Positions 32,593 through 42,107 of a DNA stretch of 64,000 nt are shown one piece after another. The first letter of the stretch is position 1; each line of letters begins with the position of its first letter. The notes beneath the pieces were generated by a model. It made no database searches and had not been told where the DNA came from. It saw only the letters and a list, made by a program, of their open reading frames with translations. Source of the stretch: Kutzneria sp044547355. GTDB lineage: Bacteria; Actinomycetota; Actinomycetes; Mycobacteriales; Pseudonocardiaceae. The stretch is taken from positions 62,001-126,000 of the forward strand of contig NZ_JBIUAG010000014.1 of the NCBI RefSeq assembly GCF_044547355.1, in the 5' to 3' direction. Made by a program: the position numbers and the translations under genes.

Positions 32593-33177
32593 ATGCCCGT
32601 CACCGCAGCCGATCTGCACGCCGCCACCGAAGCCCTCGAAGCCGCCCTGGGGCCCGTCGTGGACCGCGACTGGACCGCCACGAGCGGAACCGGCGACCTG
32701 AACGCCTACCGCACCGCCGAGCACGTCGGCGACTGCGTGCTGTCCTACGCCGCCCAGCTCGTGACCCGCCGCGACGACCGCTATGTCGCCTACGAGGCCG
32801 CGCTCATGAAGGACGCCACCGTCGCCGACGCCCTGGAGTTCGCCATCACCGGCGGGCGGCTGCTGGCCGCCACGGTCGCCGTGACCGGCCCCGAGGTCCG
32901 GGCCTACCACCCGACCGGCATGGCCGATCCCGAGGGTTTCGCCGGCATGGGCGTGGTGGAGATCCTTGTGCACGGTGAGGACATCGCCCGCGGGCTCGGT
33001 GTCGCGCTGGACCCGCCGGCCGACGTCTGCGCCCGGGTCCTGGCCCGGATGTTTCCGGAGGTCACCGTGGACGCCGATCCGTGGACGGCGCTGCTGTGGG
33101 CCACGGATCGCGTCGAGTTGCCGGATCTGCCGAACCGGGCAGGCTGGCGGTGGCGGGGGGCGCCGATCCTGGACTGA
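32593..33177 (+). CDS. TIGR03086-type metal-binding protein (mycothiol-dependent maleylpyruvate isomerase/DinB-like fold)
   Basis: 194 residues forming a DinB-like four-helix bundle. Probable metal ligands are the histidine in YRTAEHVGD and the motif EILVHGEDIARGLG, characteristic of the mycothiol-dependent maleylpyruvate isomerase N-terminal family. These proteins often use mycothiol, which fits an actinobacterium, but most have no known substrate. ATG 32593 chosen over GTG 32584, nine bases earlier; either is possible. Confidence 0.72.
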   Translation: MPVTAADLHAATEALEAALGPVVDRDWTATSGTGDLNAYRTAEHVGDCVLSYAAQLVTRRDDRYVAYEAALMKDATVADALEFAITGGRLLAATVAVTGPEVRAYHPTGMADPEGFAGMGVVEILVHGEDIARGLGVALDPPADVCARVLARMFPEVTVDADPWTALLWATDRVELPDLPNRAGWRWRGAPILD

Positions 33178-33273
33178 GTTCGGACAGTTCGCCCACAGCT
33201 GTCAACTCGTCCACTACGCAGCGTAGAAGACCGCCATGATGAGACGAAGGGCGCGTGCGACGGAGGTGCGTTG

Positions 33274-34485
33274 ATGACGGCGGCAGGTGCGGTCTTCGGG
33301 GTCGAGGTCGGGGCCGACTCGGTCCGGGTGGCCGTGCTCGGCGATCACCTGGCCGTGCTGGACCACGTCCAGCTGCGCTACCCGCGCGGCACCCTCGACC
33401 CGTACGCCGCGCTGGACGTGGTGTTCGCGGCCATCGACCGCTGCGTCCAGCTGTGCGCGACCAGACAGCTGCCGGTGCGCGGCATGGCCCTGGCCGGATC
33501 CGGCGACACCTTGCTGGGCCTGGACGAGCTGGACCGGCCGATGACCCCGGTGTTCCACGGTCCGGATCCGCAGACCCGCGCCCTGGCCCAGCGGATCGGC
33601 CCGGAGGTGCGGCACGCCACCGGCGCCACCGCGCACGGCGGATCGCCGCTGGTCCGGCTGGCCTGGTTCGCCGAGCACGGCCCCGACCTGCTCACCCGCG
33701 TCGCCCGATGGTGTGAACTCAAGGACTTCGTGCTGTCCCGGCTGACCGCCCGGGTGCTGGCCGACACCTCGTGCGCCTCGGCCGGCGGCCTGCTGGCCGT
33801 GGCCGAACCCCAGTGGTCGGCCAAGGCGCTGGAGCTGGCCGGCATCGGCACCGCCCAGCTGCCGCCGCTGGTCGACCCCACCGACCAGGTGCCGCTGGTG
33901 ACCGAGGCGGCCCAGCTGCTGGCGTTGCCGGCGCTGCTGCCGCTGGTGGTCGGCGCGGCCGGGCTGCCGCTGGCGGCGCTGGGCATGGGCGTGACCGACA
34001 CCGGCACCGCCGCGCTCTGGCTCGGCTCCCGGCTCGTGCTGGCCGTGCTGAGTCCTCGTCCCGTCGCCGACGACGTGCTGTTCACGCAGCGACTGGCTGA
34101 CGGCGTCTGGGCCGTCGGCGTGGACCTGTCCGACGGCCACGCCCCGCCGGCCGTGCGGATCGACGGCCTCGGTCGGCTGCTGGTCGCCGCCGGGGAAGCG
34201 CTCTCCGCCGCCGGCACGCCGATCAGGCGGGTCCGGGTCGACCCGGCTGTGCTCAAGGTGCCGATGGTCGCCGAGGTCGTCGCCGCCGCGCTGGGCGTGC
34301 CGGTGGAGATCGCCCCCGACGAGCCGCCGGCCGCCGTCGGGGCCGCCCTGCTCGCGGCCCGCACGCTGGGCTTCGCCCCCGGCATCGAGGCCGCCGCCCG
34401 CACCCGGCCCGCGGTCCGCACGGTGGCCCCGGATCCCCAGCTCAGCGCGGCCGACGTGGAGCGGCTGAGCGGGACCAGTCGCTGA
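33274..34485 (+). CDS. FGGY-like carbohydrate kinase family protein (gluconokinase-like)
   Basis: 403 residues with an actin/hexokinase ATPase feel: N-terminal VFGVEVGADSVRVAVLG phosphate-1-like motif, central GMGVTDTGTAALWLG phosphate-2-like motif and a late AAVGAALLAARTLGF adenosine-type motif. It is about 80-100 residues shorter than typical FGGY kinases, and the glycines and acidic residues expected in the substrate domain are partly different, so it may bind rather than phosphorylate a sugar. ATG start 7 bases after GGAGG. Confidence 0.6.
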   Translation: MTAAGAVFGVEVGADSVRVAVLGDHLAVLDHVQLRYPRGTLDPYAALDVVFAAIDRCVQLCATRQLPVRGMALAGSGDTLLGLDELDRPMTPVFHGPDPQTRALAQRIGPEVRHATGATAHGGSPLVRLAWFAEHGPDLLTRVARWCELKDFVLSRLTARVLADTSCASAGGLLAVAEPQWSAKALELAGIGTAQLPPLVDPTDQVPLVTEAAQLLALPALLPLVVGAAGLPLAALGMGVTDTGTAALWLGSRLVLAVLSPRPVADDVLFTQRLADGVWAVGVDLSDGHAPPAVRIDGLGRLLVAAGEALSAAGTPIRRVRVDPAVLKVPMVAEVVAAALGVPVEIAPDEPPAAVGAALLAARTLGFAPGIEAAARTRPAVRTVAPDPQLSAADVERLSGTSR

Positions 34486-34529
34486 ACGTTTGGCGAACCG
34501 GGAGCATCCCTAGGCGAAGTCTTGGCAGG

Positions 34530-35021
34530 ATGGAAGGCGTGCCGACTCAGACCCTCCCGTCCCGGACTCGCCTGGAGCGCCTCGGCGACGTGCTCACCTC
34601 GTGGGCGACCAAGCTGCCGAGCCGACTGCGCTTCATCACGCCCGAGCTGGTCGGGTTCGTCATCCTGGGCACCTTCACCTTCGCCATCGACATGGCCATC
34701 CTGGCCGCGATGAACATCTGGTTCCCGGCCGTGCCGCTGCCGGTCGACGTGGCCCTGGGCTACCTGTGCGCGTTCGGCCTGAACTACGTGCTGAACCGGA
34801 CCATGAACTTCAAGTCGCACGCCCCGGTGGGCAGCCAGCTGCTGAAGTTCGTGGTGATCACGCTGGCCGATCTGGGCTTCACCACGCTGGCCACCACCTG
34901 GCTGGCCGACATCGGCGTTCCCTTCGCCGTCGCCCGGGTGATGGCCGCCTGCTGCGTCGGTTTGTTCACATATGTGGCCGCGCGGTTCTGGGTTTTCCGA
35001 AAAGAGACCGTGCAAGATTGA
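34530..35021 (+). CDS. GtrA family membrane protein
   Basis: 163 residues with four predicted membrane helices (FVILGTFTFAIDMAILAAM; VALGYLCAFGLNYVLNRT; LKFVVITLADLGFTTLA; VARVMAACCVGLFTYVAARF) ending in the FWVFRK motif typical of GtrA/DPMS-like proteins, which help flip or present polyprenyl-linked sugars. Could serve a surface glycosylation pathway, perhaps with the GT39 enzyme upstream in the window. ATG start. Confidence 0.85.
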   Translation: MEGVPTQTLPSRTRLERLGDVLTSWATKLPSRLRFITPELVGFVILGTFTFAIDMAILAAMNIWFPAVPLPVDVALGYLCAFGLNYVLNRTMNFKSHAPVGSQLLKFVVITLADLGFTTLATTWLADIGVPFAVARVMAACCVGLFTYVAARFWVFRKETVQD

Positions 35022-35099
35022 CGAAAGTGGTCTGGACCTCTAAGACTGACATTCCCCTGCAAGTTCTCGGTCAGGCACCGCCGCCATCCGAGGAGTGTC

Positions 35100-36284
35100 A
35101 TGTCGAAACGTGTGACCACCACCCTGCTCGCGATCGTGTCGCTGCTCGTCAGCCTGCTGGCCGTCGGATCGGTTAGCCAGCCGGCCTGGGCCGCGCCCGC
35201 CGCGTTCACGCATCCCGGCGTGCTGGTCAGCCGGGCGCAGCTGGACTACATCCGGGCCCAGGTCAACGCCGGCGCGCAGCCGCAGACCCAGGCGTACCAG
35301 GCGATGATGTCCGACGCCCTGTTGTCGCAGAGCAGGCAGCCCACCCCGCGCTCGGTCGTCGAGTGCGGTCCGTACTCCAACCCGAACCTCGGCTGCACCA
35401 ACGAGCGCCAGGACGCGCTCGCGGCCTACGGCAACGCGCTGGCCTGGTACATCACCCAGAACGCGACGTACGCCCAGAAGGCCATCGCCTACATGGACGC
35501 CTGGTCCGGGACGATCACCAGCCACACCAACAGCAACGCCCCGCTGCAGACCGGCTGGGCCGGCTCGGTGTGGCCGCGCGCCGCGGAGATCATCCGCTAC
35601 ACCTACACCGGCGGCTGGGCCAACCTCAGCCGGTTCCAGACCATGCTGCGCAACGTCTACCTGCCCGTCGTCATCAAGGGCAGCTTCAGCAACGGCAACT
35701 GGGAACTGACCATGATGGAGGCGGCCGTCGGCATCTCCGTCTTCCTCGACGACAAGACCAGCTACGACACCGCCATGGCCAAGTACATGCTGCGCGTGCC
35801 CGCGTACGTGTACCTGTCCACCGACGGCGCGCTGCCCAAGACCGTGCCCGGCGGCCCCACCGGCAGCTCCGCGCTGATCAGCTACTGGCAGGGCCAGAGC
35901 ACCTTCGTCAACGGCCTGACCCAGGAGACCTGCCGCGACTTCACGCACACCGGCTACGGCATCGCGTCCATCTCGGACGTCGCCGAGACCTCCCGGATCC
36001 AGGGCACCGACCTGTACGGCGGCGACATCGGCACCCGCCTGCGCTACGCCCTCGGCTTCCAGGCCCAGTACGAGCTCGGCGCGGCCGTGCCGTCCTGGCT
36101 GTGCGGCGGCGCCGTGAACAAGGGCCTCGGCCCGGTGACCGAGGTCGGCTACAACGCCCTGGCCTACCGGGGGACCAACGTCATGACCAACACCAAGACG
36201 CTGGTCACCAACAACCGGCCGGCCGGCGACAACATCCTGTTCGTGGCCTGGGAGACCCTGACCCACGGCAACCAGCCCAACTGA
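35100..36284 (+). CDS. Secreted alginate lyase family protein (PF05426-like)
   Basis: 394-residue precursor with a Sec signal peptide (AIVSLLVSLLAVGSVSQPAWA). The mature domain is an alpha/alpha-barrel with SNGNWELTMMEA, QETCRDFTHTGYG and YGGDIGTRLRYALGF, matching the alginate-lyase fold family, in which the Asn/His/Tyr group acts in beta-elimination of uronates. True substrate may be another uronic-acid polymer. ATG preceded by GAGGAGTGTC. Followed by a hairpin at 36296-36330. Confidence 0.8.
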   Translation: MSKRVTTTLLAIVSLLVSLLAVGSVSQPAWAAPAAFTHPGVLVSRAQLDYIRAQVNAGAQPQTQAYQAMMSDALLSQSRQPTPRSVVECGPYSNPNLGCTNERQDALAAYGNALAWYITQNATYAQKAIAYMDAWSGTITSHTNSNAPLQTGWAGSVWPRAAEIIRYTYTGGWANLSRFQTMLRNVYLPVVIKGSFSNGNWELTMMEAAVGISVFLDDKTSYDTAMAKYMLRVPAYVYLSTDGALPKTVPGGPTGSSALISYWQGQSTFVNGLTQETCRDFTHTGYGIASISDVAETSRIQGTDLYGGDIGTRLRYALGFQAQYELGAAVPSWLCGGAVNKGLGPVTEVGYNALAYRGTNVMTNTKTLVTNNRPAGDNILFVAWETLTHGNQPN

Positions 36285-36295
36285 CACCCCCTGTC

Positions 36296-36330
36296 GCACG
36301 TGAGCGGCCCGCTCCGGGCCGCTCACGTGC
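36296..36330. terminator. Perfect 16-bp hairpin after the alginate-lyase-family gene
   Basis: Arms 36296-36311 and 36315-36330 are perfectly complementary around a 3-nt loop, starting 12 bases after the stop codon. The outer GCACGTGAG word is shared with the tandem hairpins at 40229-40403, suggesting one family of terminator-like repeats. Confidence 0.78.
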
Positions 36331-36431
36331 TTGTGCTGTTTACGTCAATTCCGTGTCGTGTGCTTCCCGTTCCCCATGGTGTAGACCAAAAAGGGACGCT
36401 CTGGCCGCCCGCCCAGACGTAGGGGAGTCAC

Positions 36432-39400
36432 ATGTTCCGTGCCTTGTCGGGGGTTCTGCTCGCCGCCGCGGTGGCCGTTCTCGGCGCACCGGCGCCGGCC
36501 AACGCATCGACCCCCGCTTCCTACCAGTCCGTCTGCGACGCGCCGAGCCCCGGCACGTTCTCCTGCTTCGCCTTGCGCCGCACGGGAATCCAGCCGCATG
36601 TGCAGGCGTCCCCTGCCGGCTTCGGCCCGTCCGACCTGCAAAGCGCGTACTCGCTGCCGGCCAGCGGCGGGACCGGTCAGACCGTGGCCATCGTCGACGC
36701 CTACGACGACCCCACCGCCGAGGCCGACCTGGCCGTGTACCGCCAGCAGTACGGCCTGCCGCCGTGCACCACCGCCAACGGCTGCTTCCGCAAGGTCGAC
36801 CAGCGCGGCGGCGCCCAGTACCCGGCGCCCAACGCCGGCTGGGCCGGGGAGATCTCCCTCGACCTCGACATGGTCTCGGCCGTCGCCCCCAACGCCCACA
36901 TCCTGCTCGTGGAGGCCGACGACTCCGCCGACACCAACCTCGGCGCGTCGGTGGACGAGGCTGTGGCCCTGGGGGCCAAGTTCGTCTCGAACTCCTACGG
37001 CACCGAGTATTCCGCCACGCCCGGCTCCGGCGAAGACCCCTCCGAGACCACCACTCTCGACGCCTCCTACAACCATCCCGGGGTCGCGATCGTCGCCTCG
37101 TCCGGCGACTCCGGCTACGGCGTGTCCTACCCGGCGGCCTCCCAGCACGTCACCTCCGTCGGCGGCACGAGCCTGACCCGCACCGCCGTCGGTTGGTCGG
37201 AAACCGCTTGGGGCGGCGCGGGTTCCGGCTGCTCGCTCTACGAGCCCAAGCCGGCCTTCCAGCACGACACCGGCTGCGCCAACCGCACGGTCGCCGACGT
37301 CTCCGCCGTCGCCGACCCCGCCACCGGCGTCGCCGTCTACCAGGACGGCATCGGCTGGAGCGTGTACGGCGGCACCAGCGTCTCCTCCCCGGTCATCGCC
37401 GGTGTGTACGCCGACGCCGGCACTCCGGCAGAGGGGACCTACCCCAACTCCTACCCGTATACCGCCGGCGCCGGCCTGCACGACGTCACCAGCGGCATCA
37501 ACGGCGCCTGCACGGTCGGCGCCCTGTGCAACGCCATGACCGGCTATGACGGCCCGACCGGCCTCGGCACCCCTGCTGGCCTTCAGGCTTTCCGCGCCGG
37601 CCCGCACGGCACGCTGACCGGCACCGTCACCGACCGCGCCGGGAAACCGCTTACCGAGGCGGCCGTCAGCGACGGAACCGACGTCGCCCGCACCGACGGC
37701 CAGGGCCGCTACACGCTCATCCTTCCCACCGGGACAAGGGATCTCACCGTCACCGCGTACGGGCACGCGACTGGGAAAGCCACGCTGACCGTCCGCGAGA
37801 ACGCCACCATCACGAAGAACTTCGCGCTGGCCCAGGTGCCGAGCGAAACCGTCTCGGGCAAGGTCACCGACGGCTCCGGCCAAGGGTGGCCGCTGTACGC
37901 GAAGGTCACCGTCGACGGCGATCCCAATGCCGTGTGGACCGATCCGCTGACCGGCCGCTACCAGCTGACCCTGCCGGAGAACACCGACTACACCCTGGCC
38001 TTCGCGCCCGCAGCGCCCGGCTACAACCAGGTCACCAGGACCGTGCACGTCGCCCGGTCCCCGCTGTCCGTGGACGCCACGCCGACCGCGGATCCGTGGA
38101 AGGCCGACGCCCCCGGCTACCGGCTCGCCCTGGCCGGTCCGACGGTTCCCTTCGACTCCACCACCTCCGCGCCGGCCGGCTGGAGCGTGGTCAACGCCCC
38201 CGACACCACCGCCGGCTGGCAGTTCGACGACCCGGACGGCCGGGGCAACGCGACCGGCGGCGACGGCGCGTTCGCCATCGCCGACAGCAACCACTGGGGA
38301 TTCTCCAGCAACTTCGACACGTCCCTGATCACCCCGGTGTACGACCTCAGCGGCGACACGCAGCCGGAGGTCGCGTTCGACAGCATGTGGACCATCAACC
38401 CGACCTACGAGTCGTTCGAGGTGCAGGCCACCGCCGACAACGGGGCGACCTGGACCACCGTGTGGGCGCCCGATCTCAGCGGCAACGACTACTTCCTCAA
38501 CCGGACCCGTTTCGACGTTCCCCTCACCGCCTACGCCGGCAAGTCCGCCGTGCAGCTGCGTTTCCACTACAAGGCGCACGGCGGCTGGTACTGGGGGATC
38601 GACAACGTCTTCGTCGGACAGCGCAACTTCACGCCCGTCGCCGGCGGCCTGGTCGTCGGCGCCGCGCGGGACGCGAACACCGGCCGGGGCGCGGTCGACG
38701 CGACGATCACCGACCAGGGCGACTCGTCCGTTCGGGCCAAGACCGTCGCGACCCCGGAGAGCGGGGGCTACTACTCGCTGTTCGTTCCCGGGCCGGGAAA
38801 GCACGTGCTCACCGCGGCCAAGGTCGGCTACTCCAGCACATCGCGAACGGTAGACGTCCGCGCCCACAACACCGTCGCGGCCGACTACCGGCTCGAAGCC
38901 GGGCAGCTGCGCGTGGACCCGGGGTCGATCACCGCGTCCGTCGGCAAGAACGGGCACACCACCCAAACCCTGACCGTCACCAACACCGGCGACGCGCCGG
39001 CCACCCTCGACATCGGTCGCCAGGCCGACGCACCCTTGGTGGCCGCCACTTCCGCGCCGCTGCAACGGATTCCGGGCGTCTATCCGACCGGTCATATCAC
39101 CGGGCAGCCGCAGGCCTCTCGACCCGCGGCCACGGTTCCTGCCGACGCCGCCTGGCACAACGTCCAGAGCCTGCCCGGAATTCTGATGGACGACGTCGCC
39201 GAGGCCTACCACGGCAAGATCTACGCCGGGCTGGGCGACACCGGGCTGACCATCGGCGATCCCGGCCCCGGCAACCTTTTTGTGCTCGATCCGGCCGCCG
39301 GCGTCTGGACCCAGCTCGCCTCCACCGCCGACACCCACCAGGCGCCCGGACACGGCATCGTCGGCGACAAGCTCTACGTCGCCGGCGGCTGGGGCGTCGA

Positions 39401-40217
39401 CGGGGCCATGGATCCGAAGCTGGAGATCTACGACTTCGCCAGCGACACCTGGTCCACCGGCGCCGACGACCCCGCTCCCTATGCGGCCGCCGGCAGCTCC
39501 GTCCTCGACGGTCAGCTCTACCTCGTCGGCGGCTGCGGGCCCGCTTTCTGCGGCACCGTCGATGTTTCCGTCTACAACCCGACCACCAACGCCTGGCACA
39601 AGGCCGCTTCGTATCCCGAGCCCATCTCCTGGGCCTCCTGCGGCGGGATCGAAGGCAAGCTCTACTGCGCCGGCGGCGCCACCGACAGCGCCGGGGCGAT
39701 CCGGCACGCCTACGTCTACGACCCCGCCACCGACGCCTGGTCCGCGCTGCCCGACCTGCCCATCCCCCTGTGGGGCTCGGCCTACTCCGCCGCCAACGGC
39801 CTGCTGGTCGTCTCCAGCGGCGTCACCGCCGGCAGCACCCTGACCAACCAGGGCTTCACCTACAACCCTCGAACCGGCTCGTGGAATGCCCTGCCCAACG
39901 CCAACACCGCCACCTACCGCGGCGCCGGCGTCCTCGGCTTCTACAAGGTCGGCGGCTCCCCGTACAGCGTCTTTCCCACCGCTGCCGTGGAATACCTGCC
40001 CGGCTACGCCGTCGACCCCAGCGCCGGCGTGCCCTGGCTGGCCGCCAGCGCCACGCACCTGACCTTGCGACCCCACCAGCGGGTGACCTTCACCGTCACC
40101 CTCGACAGCTCCCCGATCAGCCAACCCGGCAAGTACACCGCTGCCCTCGTGTTCGGCAGCAGCACCCCCTACCCGATCCCCGCAGTACCGGTCACCCTCA
40201 CTGTCAACCCCCGCTGA
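36432..40217 (+). CDS. Secreted S53 (sedolisin) peptidase with carboxypeptidase-regulatory and Kelch domains
   Basis: 1,261-residue exported protein. Signal peptide 1-26; S53 catalytic domain about 45-390 with the Glu/Asp pair in GWAGEISLDLD (E140, D144), oxyanion aspartate in SSGDSGYG and serine S316 in GGTSVSSP; carboxypeptidase-regulatory-like beta domains near 395-460 and 475-545; an immune-inhibitor-A/MAM-like sandwich (WGIDNVFVG); a third regulatory repeat; an Ig-like stretch; then Kelch repeats (GKIYAGLGD, DKLYVAGGWG, GQLYLVGGCG, GKLYCAGGAT) from about 910. The usual pro-kumamolisin domain is absent: only some 20-40 residues separate signal and catalytic domain. Probably an acid-acting extracellular protease bound to a surface or substrate by its propeller. 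Confidence 0.85.
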   Translation: MFRALSGVLLAAAVAVLGAPAPANASTPASYQSVCDAPSPGTFSCFALRRTGIQPHVQASPAGFGPSDLQSAYSLPASGGTGQTVAIVDAYDDPTAEADLAVYRQQYGLPPCTTANGCFRKVDQRGGAQYPAPNAGWAGEISLDLDMVSAVAPNAHILLVEADDSADTNLGASVDEAVALGAKFVSNSYGTEYSATPGSGEDPSETTTLDASYNHPGVAIVASSGDSGYGVSYPAASQHVTSVGGTSLTRTAVGWSETAWGGAGSGCSLYEPKPAFQHDTGCANRTVADVSAVADPATGVAVYQDGIGWSVYGGTSVSSPVIAGVYADAGTPAEGTYPNSYPYTAGAGLHDVTSGINGACTVGALCNAMTGYDGPTGLGTPAGLQAFRAGPHGTLTGTVTDRAGKPLTEAAVSDGTDVARTDGQGRYTLILPTGTRDLTVTAYGHATGKATLTVRENATITKNFALAQVPSETVSGKVTDGSGQGWPLYAKVTVDGDPNAVWTDPLTGRYQLTLPENTDYTLAFAPAAPGYNQVTRTVHVARSPLSVDATPTADPWKADAPGYRLALAGPTVPFDSTTSAPAGWSVVNAPDTTAGWQFDDPDGRGNATGGDGAFAIADSNHWGFSSNFDTSLITPVYDLSGDTQPEVAFDSMWTINPTYESFEVQATADNGATWTTVWAPDLSGNDYFLNRTRFDVPLTAYAGKSAVQLRFHYKAHGGWYWGIDNVFVGQRNFTPVAGGLVVGAARDANTGRGAVDATITDQGDSSVRAKTVATPESGGYYSLFVPGPGKHVLTAAKVGYSSTSRTVDVRAHNTVAADYRLEAGQLRVDPGSITASVGKNGHTTQTLTVTNTGDAPATLDIGRQADAPLVAATSAPLQRIPGVYPTGHITGQPQASRPAATVPADAAWHNVQSLPGILMDDVAEAYHGKIYAGLGDTGLTIGDPGPGNLFVLDPAAGVWTQLASTADTHQAPGHGIVGDKLYVAGGWGVDGAMDPKLEIYDFASDTWSTGADDPAPYAAAGSSVLDGQLYLVGGCGPAFCGTVDVSVYNPTTNAWHKAASYPEPISWASCGGIEGKLYCAGGATDSAGAIRHAYVYDPATDAWSALPDLPIPLWGSAYSAANGLLVVSSGVTAGSTLTNQGFTYNPRTGSWNALPNANTATYRGAGVLGFYKVGGSPYSVFPTAAVEYLPGYAVDPSAGVPWLAASATHLTLRPHQRVTFTVTLDSSPISQPGKYTAALVFGSSTPYPIPAVPVTLTVNPR

Positions 40218-40228
40218 CCCTCTTTGTC

Positions 40229-40403
40229 GCACGTGAGTGGCTCATTTCGCCTATACGCCCACCTGAGCCACTCACGTGCCTCCCTTTGTCGCACGTGAGT
40301 GGCTCATTTCGCCTGTACGCCCGCCTCAGCCACTCACGTGCCTCCCAAAGACGCACGTGAGTGGCTCAGGTGGCTCTGGAGCGCAAATGAGCCACTCACG
40401 TGC
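40229..40403. repeat. Three tandem hairpins on a 62-nt period, third copy inverted
   Basis: The 16-nt arm GCACGTGAGTGGCTCA starts at 40229, 40291 and 40353, exactly 62 nt apart; matching right arms lie at 40264-40279, 40326-40341 (one mismatch) and 40388-40403. Loops of copies 1 and 2 are near-identical (TTTCGCCTRTACGCCCRCC), while the loop of copy 3 resembles their reverse complement, so the third unit is inverted. They fill the gap between the S53 peptidase and a same-strand methyltransferase gene and may terminate transcription. Confidence 0.85.
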
Positions 40404-40452
40404 GGGCGCGTCCGGTGGAAATGGGCTTGCCGGGCGTGTGAGGCTGGAGGGC

Positions 40453-41202
40453 ATGGACACCTTCGAGGAGCTGATCGCCGAGGGCGCGGCGGTGCCGGTC
40501 GAGGGCTGGGACTTCTCCTGGTTCGAGGGCCGGGCGACGGAAGCCCGCCCGTCCTGGGGCTATGCCCGCATGATCGGCGAGCGGATGGCCACGGTGGAGT
40601 CCGTTTTGGACGTTCAGACCGGCGGCGGCGAGGTGCTGAACACCGTCGAGAAGCTGCCGGCCCGGACGGCGGCCACCGACGGTTGGCCGCCGAGTGTGGC
40701 GGTGGCCCGGCGGCTGCTGGAGCCGCGCGGGGTGGAGGTGGTGCAGGCCGGCAACCTCGATCCGCTGCCGTTCCCGGACGCCTCGTTCGAGCTGGTGGTC
40801 AGCCGGCATCCCACCGAGGTCGGCTGGTCGGAGATCGCGCGGGTGCTGCGACCCGGCGGCACCTATCTGTCGCAGCAGGTGGGATCCGGTTCCATGCACG
40901 AGGTCAGCGAGGCGTTCCTGGGCCCGCTGGAGATCGACAACTCCCGTGATCCCGAGCTCGCGGCGGCCGACGCGGAGCAGGTCGGACTGGAGGTGGTGGA
41001 CCTGCGGCACGAGTCGCTGCTGGCCACCTTCGACGACATCGCGGCGGTGGTGCACTTCCTGCGCAAGGTGATCTGGATCGTCCCTGGGTTCACCGTGGAC
41101 GGTTATCGCCCGCAGCTGCGGGCGGTGCACGACCAGATCCGGCGCGGCGGCCCGTTCGTCGCGCACACCAAGCGTTTCCTCATCGAGGCCCGCAAGCCGT
41201 GA
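40453..41202 (+). CDS. SAM-dependent methyltransferase (class I, type 11-like)
   Basis: 249 residues. Motif I is modified (VLDVQTGGGEVL), followed by an acidic loop (QAGNLDPLPFPDASFELVVSRH) and IARVLRPGGTYLSQQVG, typical of class I methyltransferases acting on small molecules. ATG preceded by CTGGAGG. Overlaps the DUF4037 gene by 4 bases (GTGA), so the two are translationally coupled. Substrate unknown. Confidence 0.8.
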   Translation: MDTFEELIAEGAAVPVEGWDFSWFEGRATEARPSWGYARMIGERMATVESVLDVQTGGGEVLNTVEKLPARTAATDGWPPSVAVARRLLEPRGVEVVQAGNLDPLPFPDASFELVVSRHPTEVGWSEIARVLRPGGTYLSQQVGSGSMHEVSEAFLGPLEIDNSRDPELAAADAEQVGLEVVDLRHESLLATFDDIAAVVHFLRKVIWIVPGFTVDGYRPQLRAVHDQIRRGGPFVAHTKRFLIEARKP

Positions 41203-42104
41203 AGGGCCTCGATGAGTCCCGGGAGCACTACGAGGCGGAGCTGGCGCCCAAGCTGCAAGGCATTCCGCACGCCGCCGCCCGCATCGGCCACGGCTCGGAA
41301 GTGCTGGGCTTCGACACGGAGCGCTCCCGGGACCACGACTGGGGCCCGTTCGTCCAGATCTTCGCGCCGGACCCGGAATCGTTGCCGGTCAAGGCTTTTC
41401 GAGTGGGGGACTGGCTGCGGGGGCACCTGGGCTTCGACCCGCTGGCCGGGGTGACGACCTTCGACTGGCTCGCCACCTCGTCCCAGGGCTTCGCCGAGGT
41501 CACGGCGGGCGCGGTGTTCCACGACGACCTTGGCGACCTCACCCGGGCCCGGGCGTCGCTGGCCTGGTATCCCGACGACATCTGGCGATACCTGTTGGCC
41601 TGTCAGTGGAAACGCCTCAGCCAGGAGGAGGCGTTCGTCGGCCGGACGGCCGAGGTGGGCGACGACCTGGGCTCCGCGGTGATCGCCGCCCGGCTGGCCC
41701 GGGACGTGATGCGGCTGTGCTTCCTGATGTCCCGCCGCTACGCCCCGTACGGCAAGTGGTTCGGCAGCGCCTTCGCCCAACTGCCTTGCGCGGCAACACT
41801 TTCACCCATGCTTCGAGGCGCGTTCGGACCCGACCGCGAGGAGCACCTGGCCGCCGCCTACCGGCACGTCGCCGGCTGGCACAACGAACTCGGCCTCACC
41901 GAGCCGCTGGACCCGGCCATCCGCCCGTACCACACCCGGCCCTACCAGGTCCTGCACGCCGAGCGCTTCGCCGAGGCCCTGCTGGACACCGTCGCCGATC
42001 CCGAGATCCGCGGACTTCCCTGGCACGGCAACGTCGACCAGGCCTTCGACAGCACCGATGCCCTGCGTAATCGCGACCTGTGCCGGGCCCTGTTCAGGAG
42101 GTAG
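41199..42104 (+). CDS. DUF4037 family nucleotidyltransferase-like protein
   Basis: 301 residues. The N-terminal third holds GHGSEVLGFDTERSRDHDWG, resembling a nucleotidyltransferase GS...D.D motif, and the rest is helical, as in the DUF4037 family. GTG start overlapping the methyltransferase stop. Function unknown; possibly transfers a nucleotide to a small molecule or protein. Followed closely by an SDR gene. Confidence 0.75.
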   Translation: MKGLDESREHYEAELAPKLQGIPHAAARIGHGSEVLGFDTERSRDHDWGPFVQIFAPDPESLPVKAFRVGDWLRGHLGFDPLAGVTTFDWLATSSQGFAEVTAGAVFHDDLGDLTRARASLAWYPDDIWRYLLACQWKRLSQEEAFVGRTAEVGDDLGSAVIAARLARDVMRLCFLMSRRYAPYGKWFGSAFAQLPCAATLSPMLRGAFGPDREEHLAAAYRHVAGWHNELGLTEPLDPAIRPYHTRPYQVLHAERFAEALLDTVADPEIRGLPWHGNVDQAFDSTDALRNRDLCRALFRR

Positions 42105-42107
42105 ACC

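Noticed and set aside
36345..40232. 1,295-codon minus-strand frame opposite the S53 peptidase
   Set aside because: Antisense artefact: glycine/valine repeats and no recognisable domain, while the plus strand carries the S53 catalytic residues and Kelch repeats.
40229..40403. CRISPR array
   Set aside because: Regular 62-nt period looked suggestive, but the units are palindromic hairpins with nearly identical loops instead of unique spacers, only three copies, and no cas genes.
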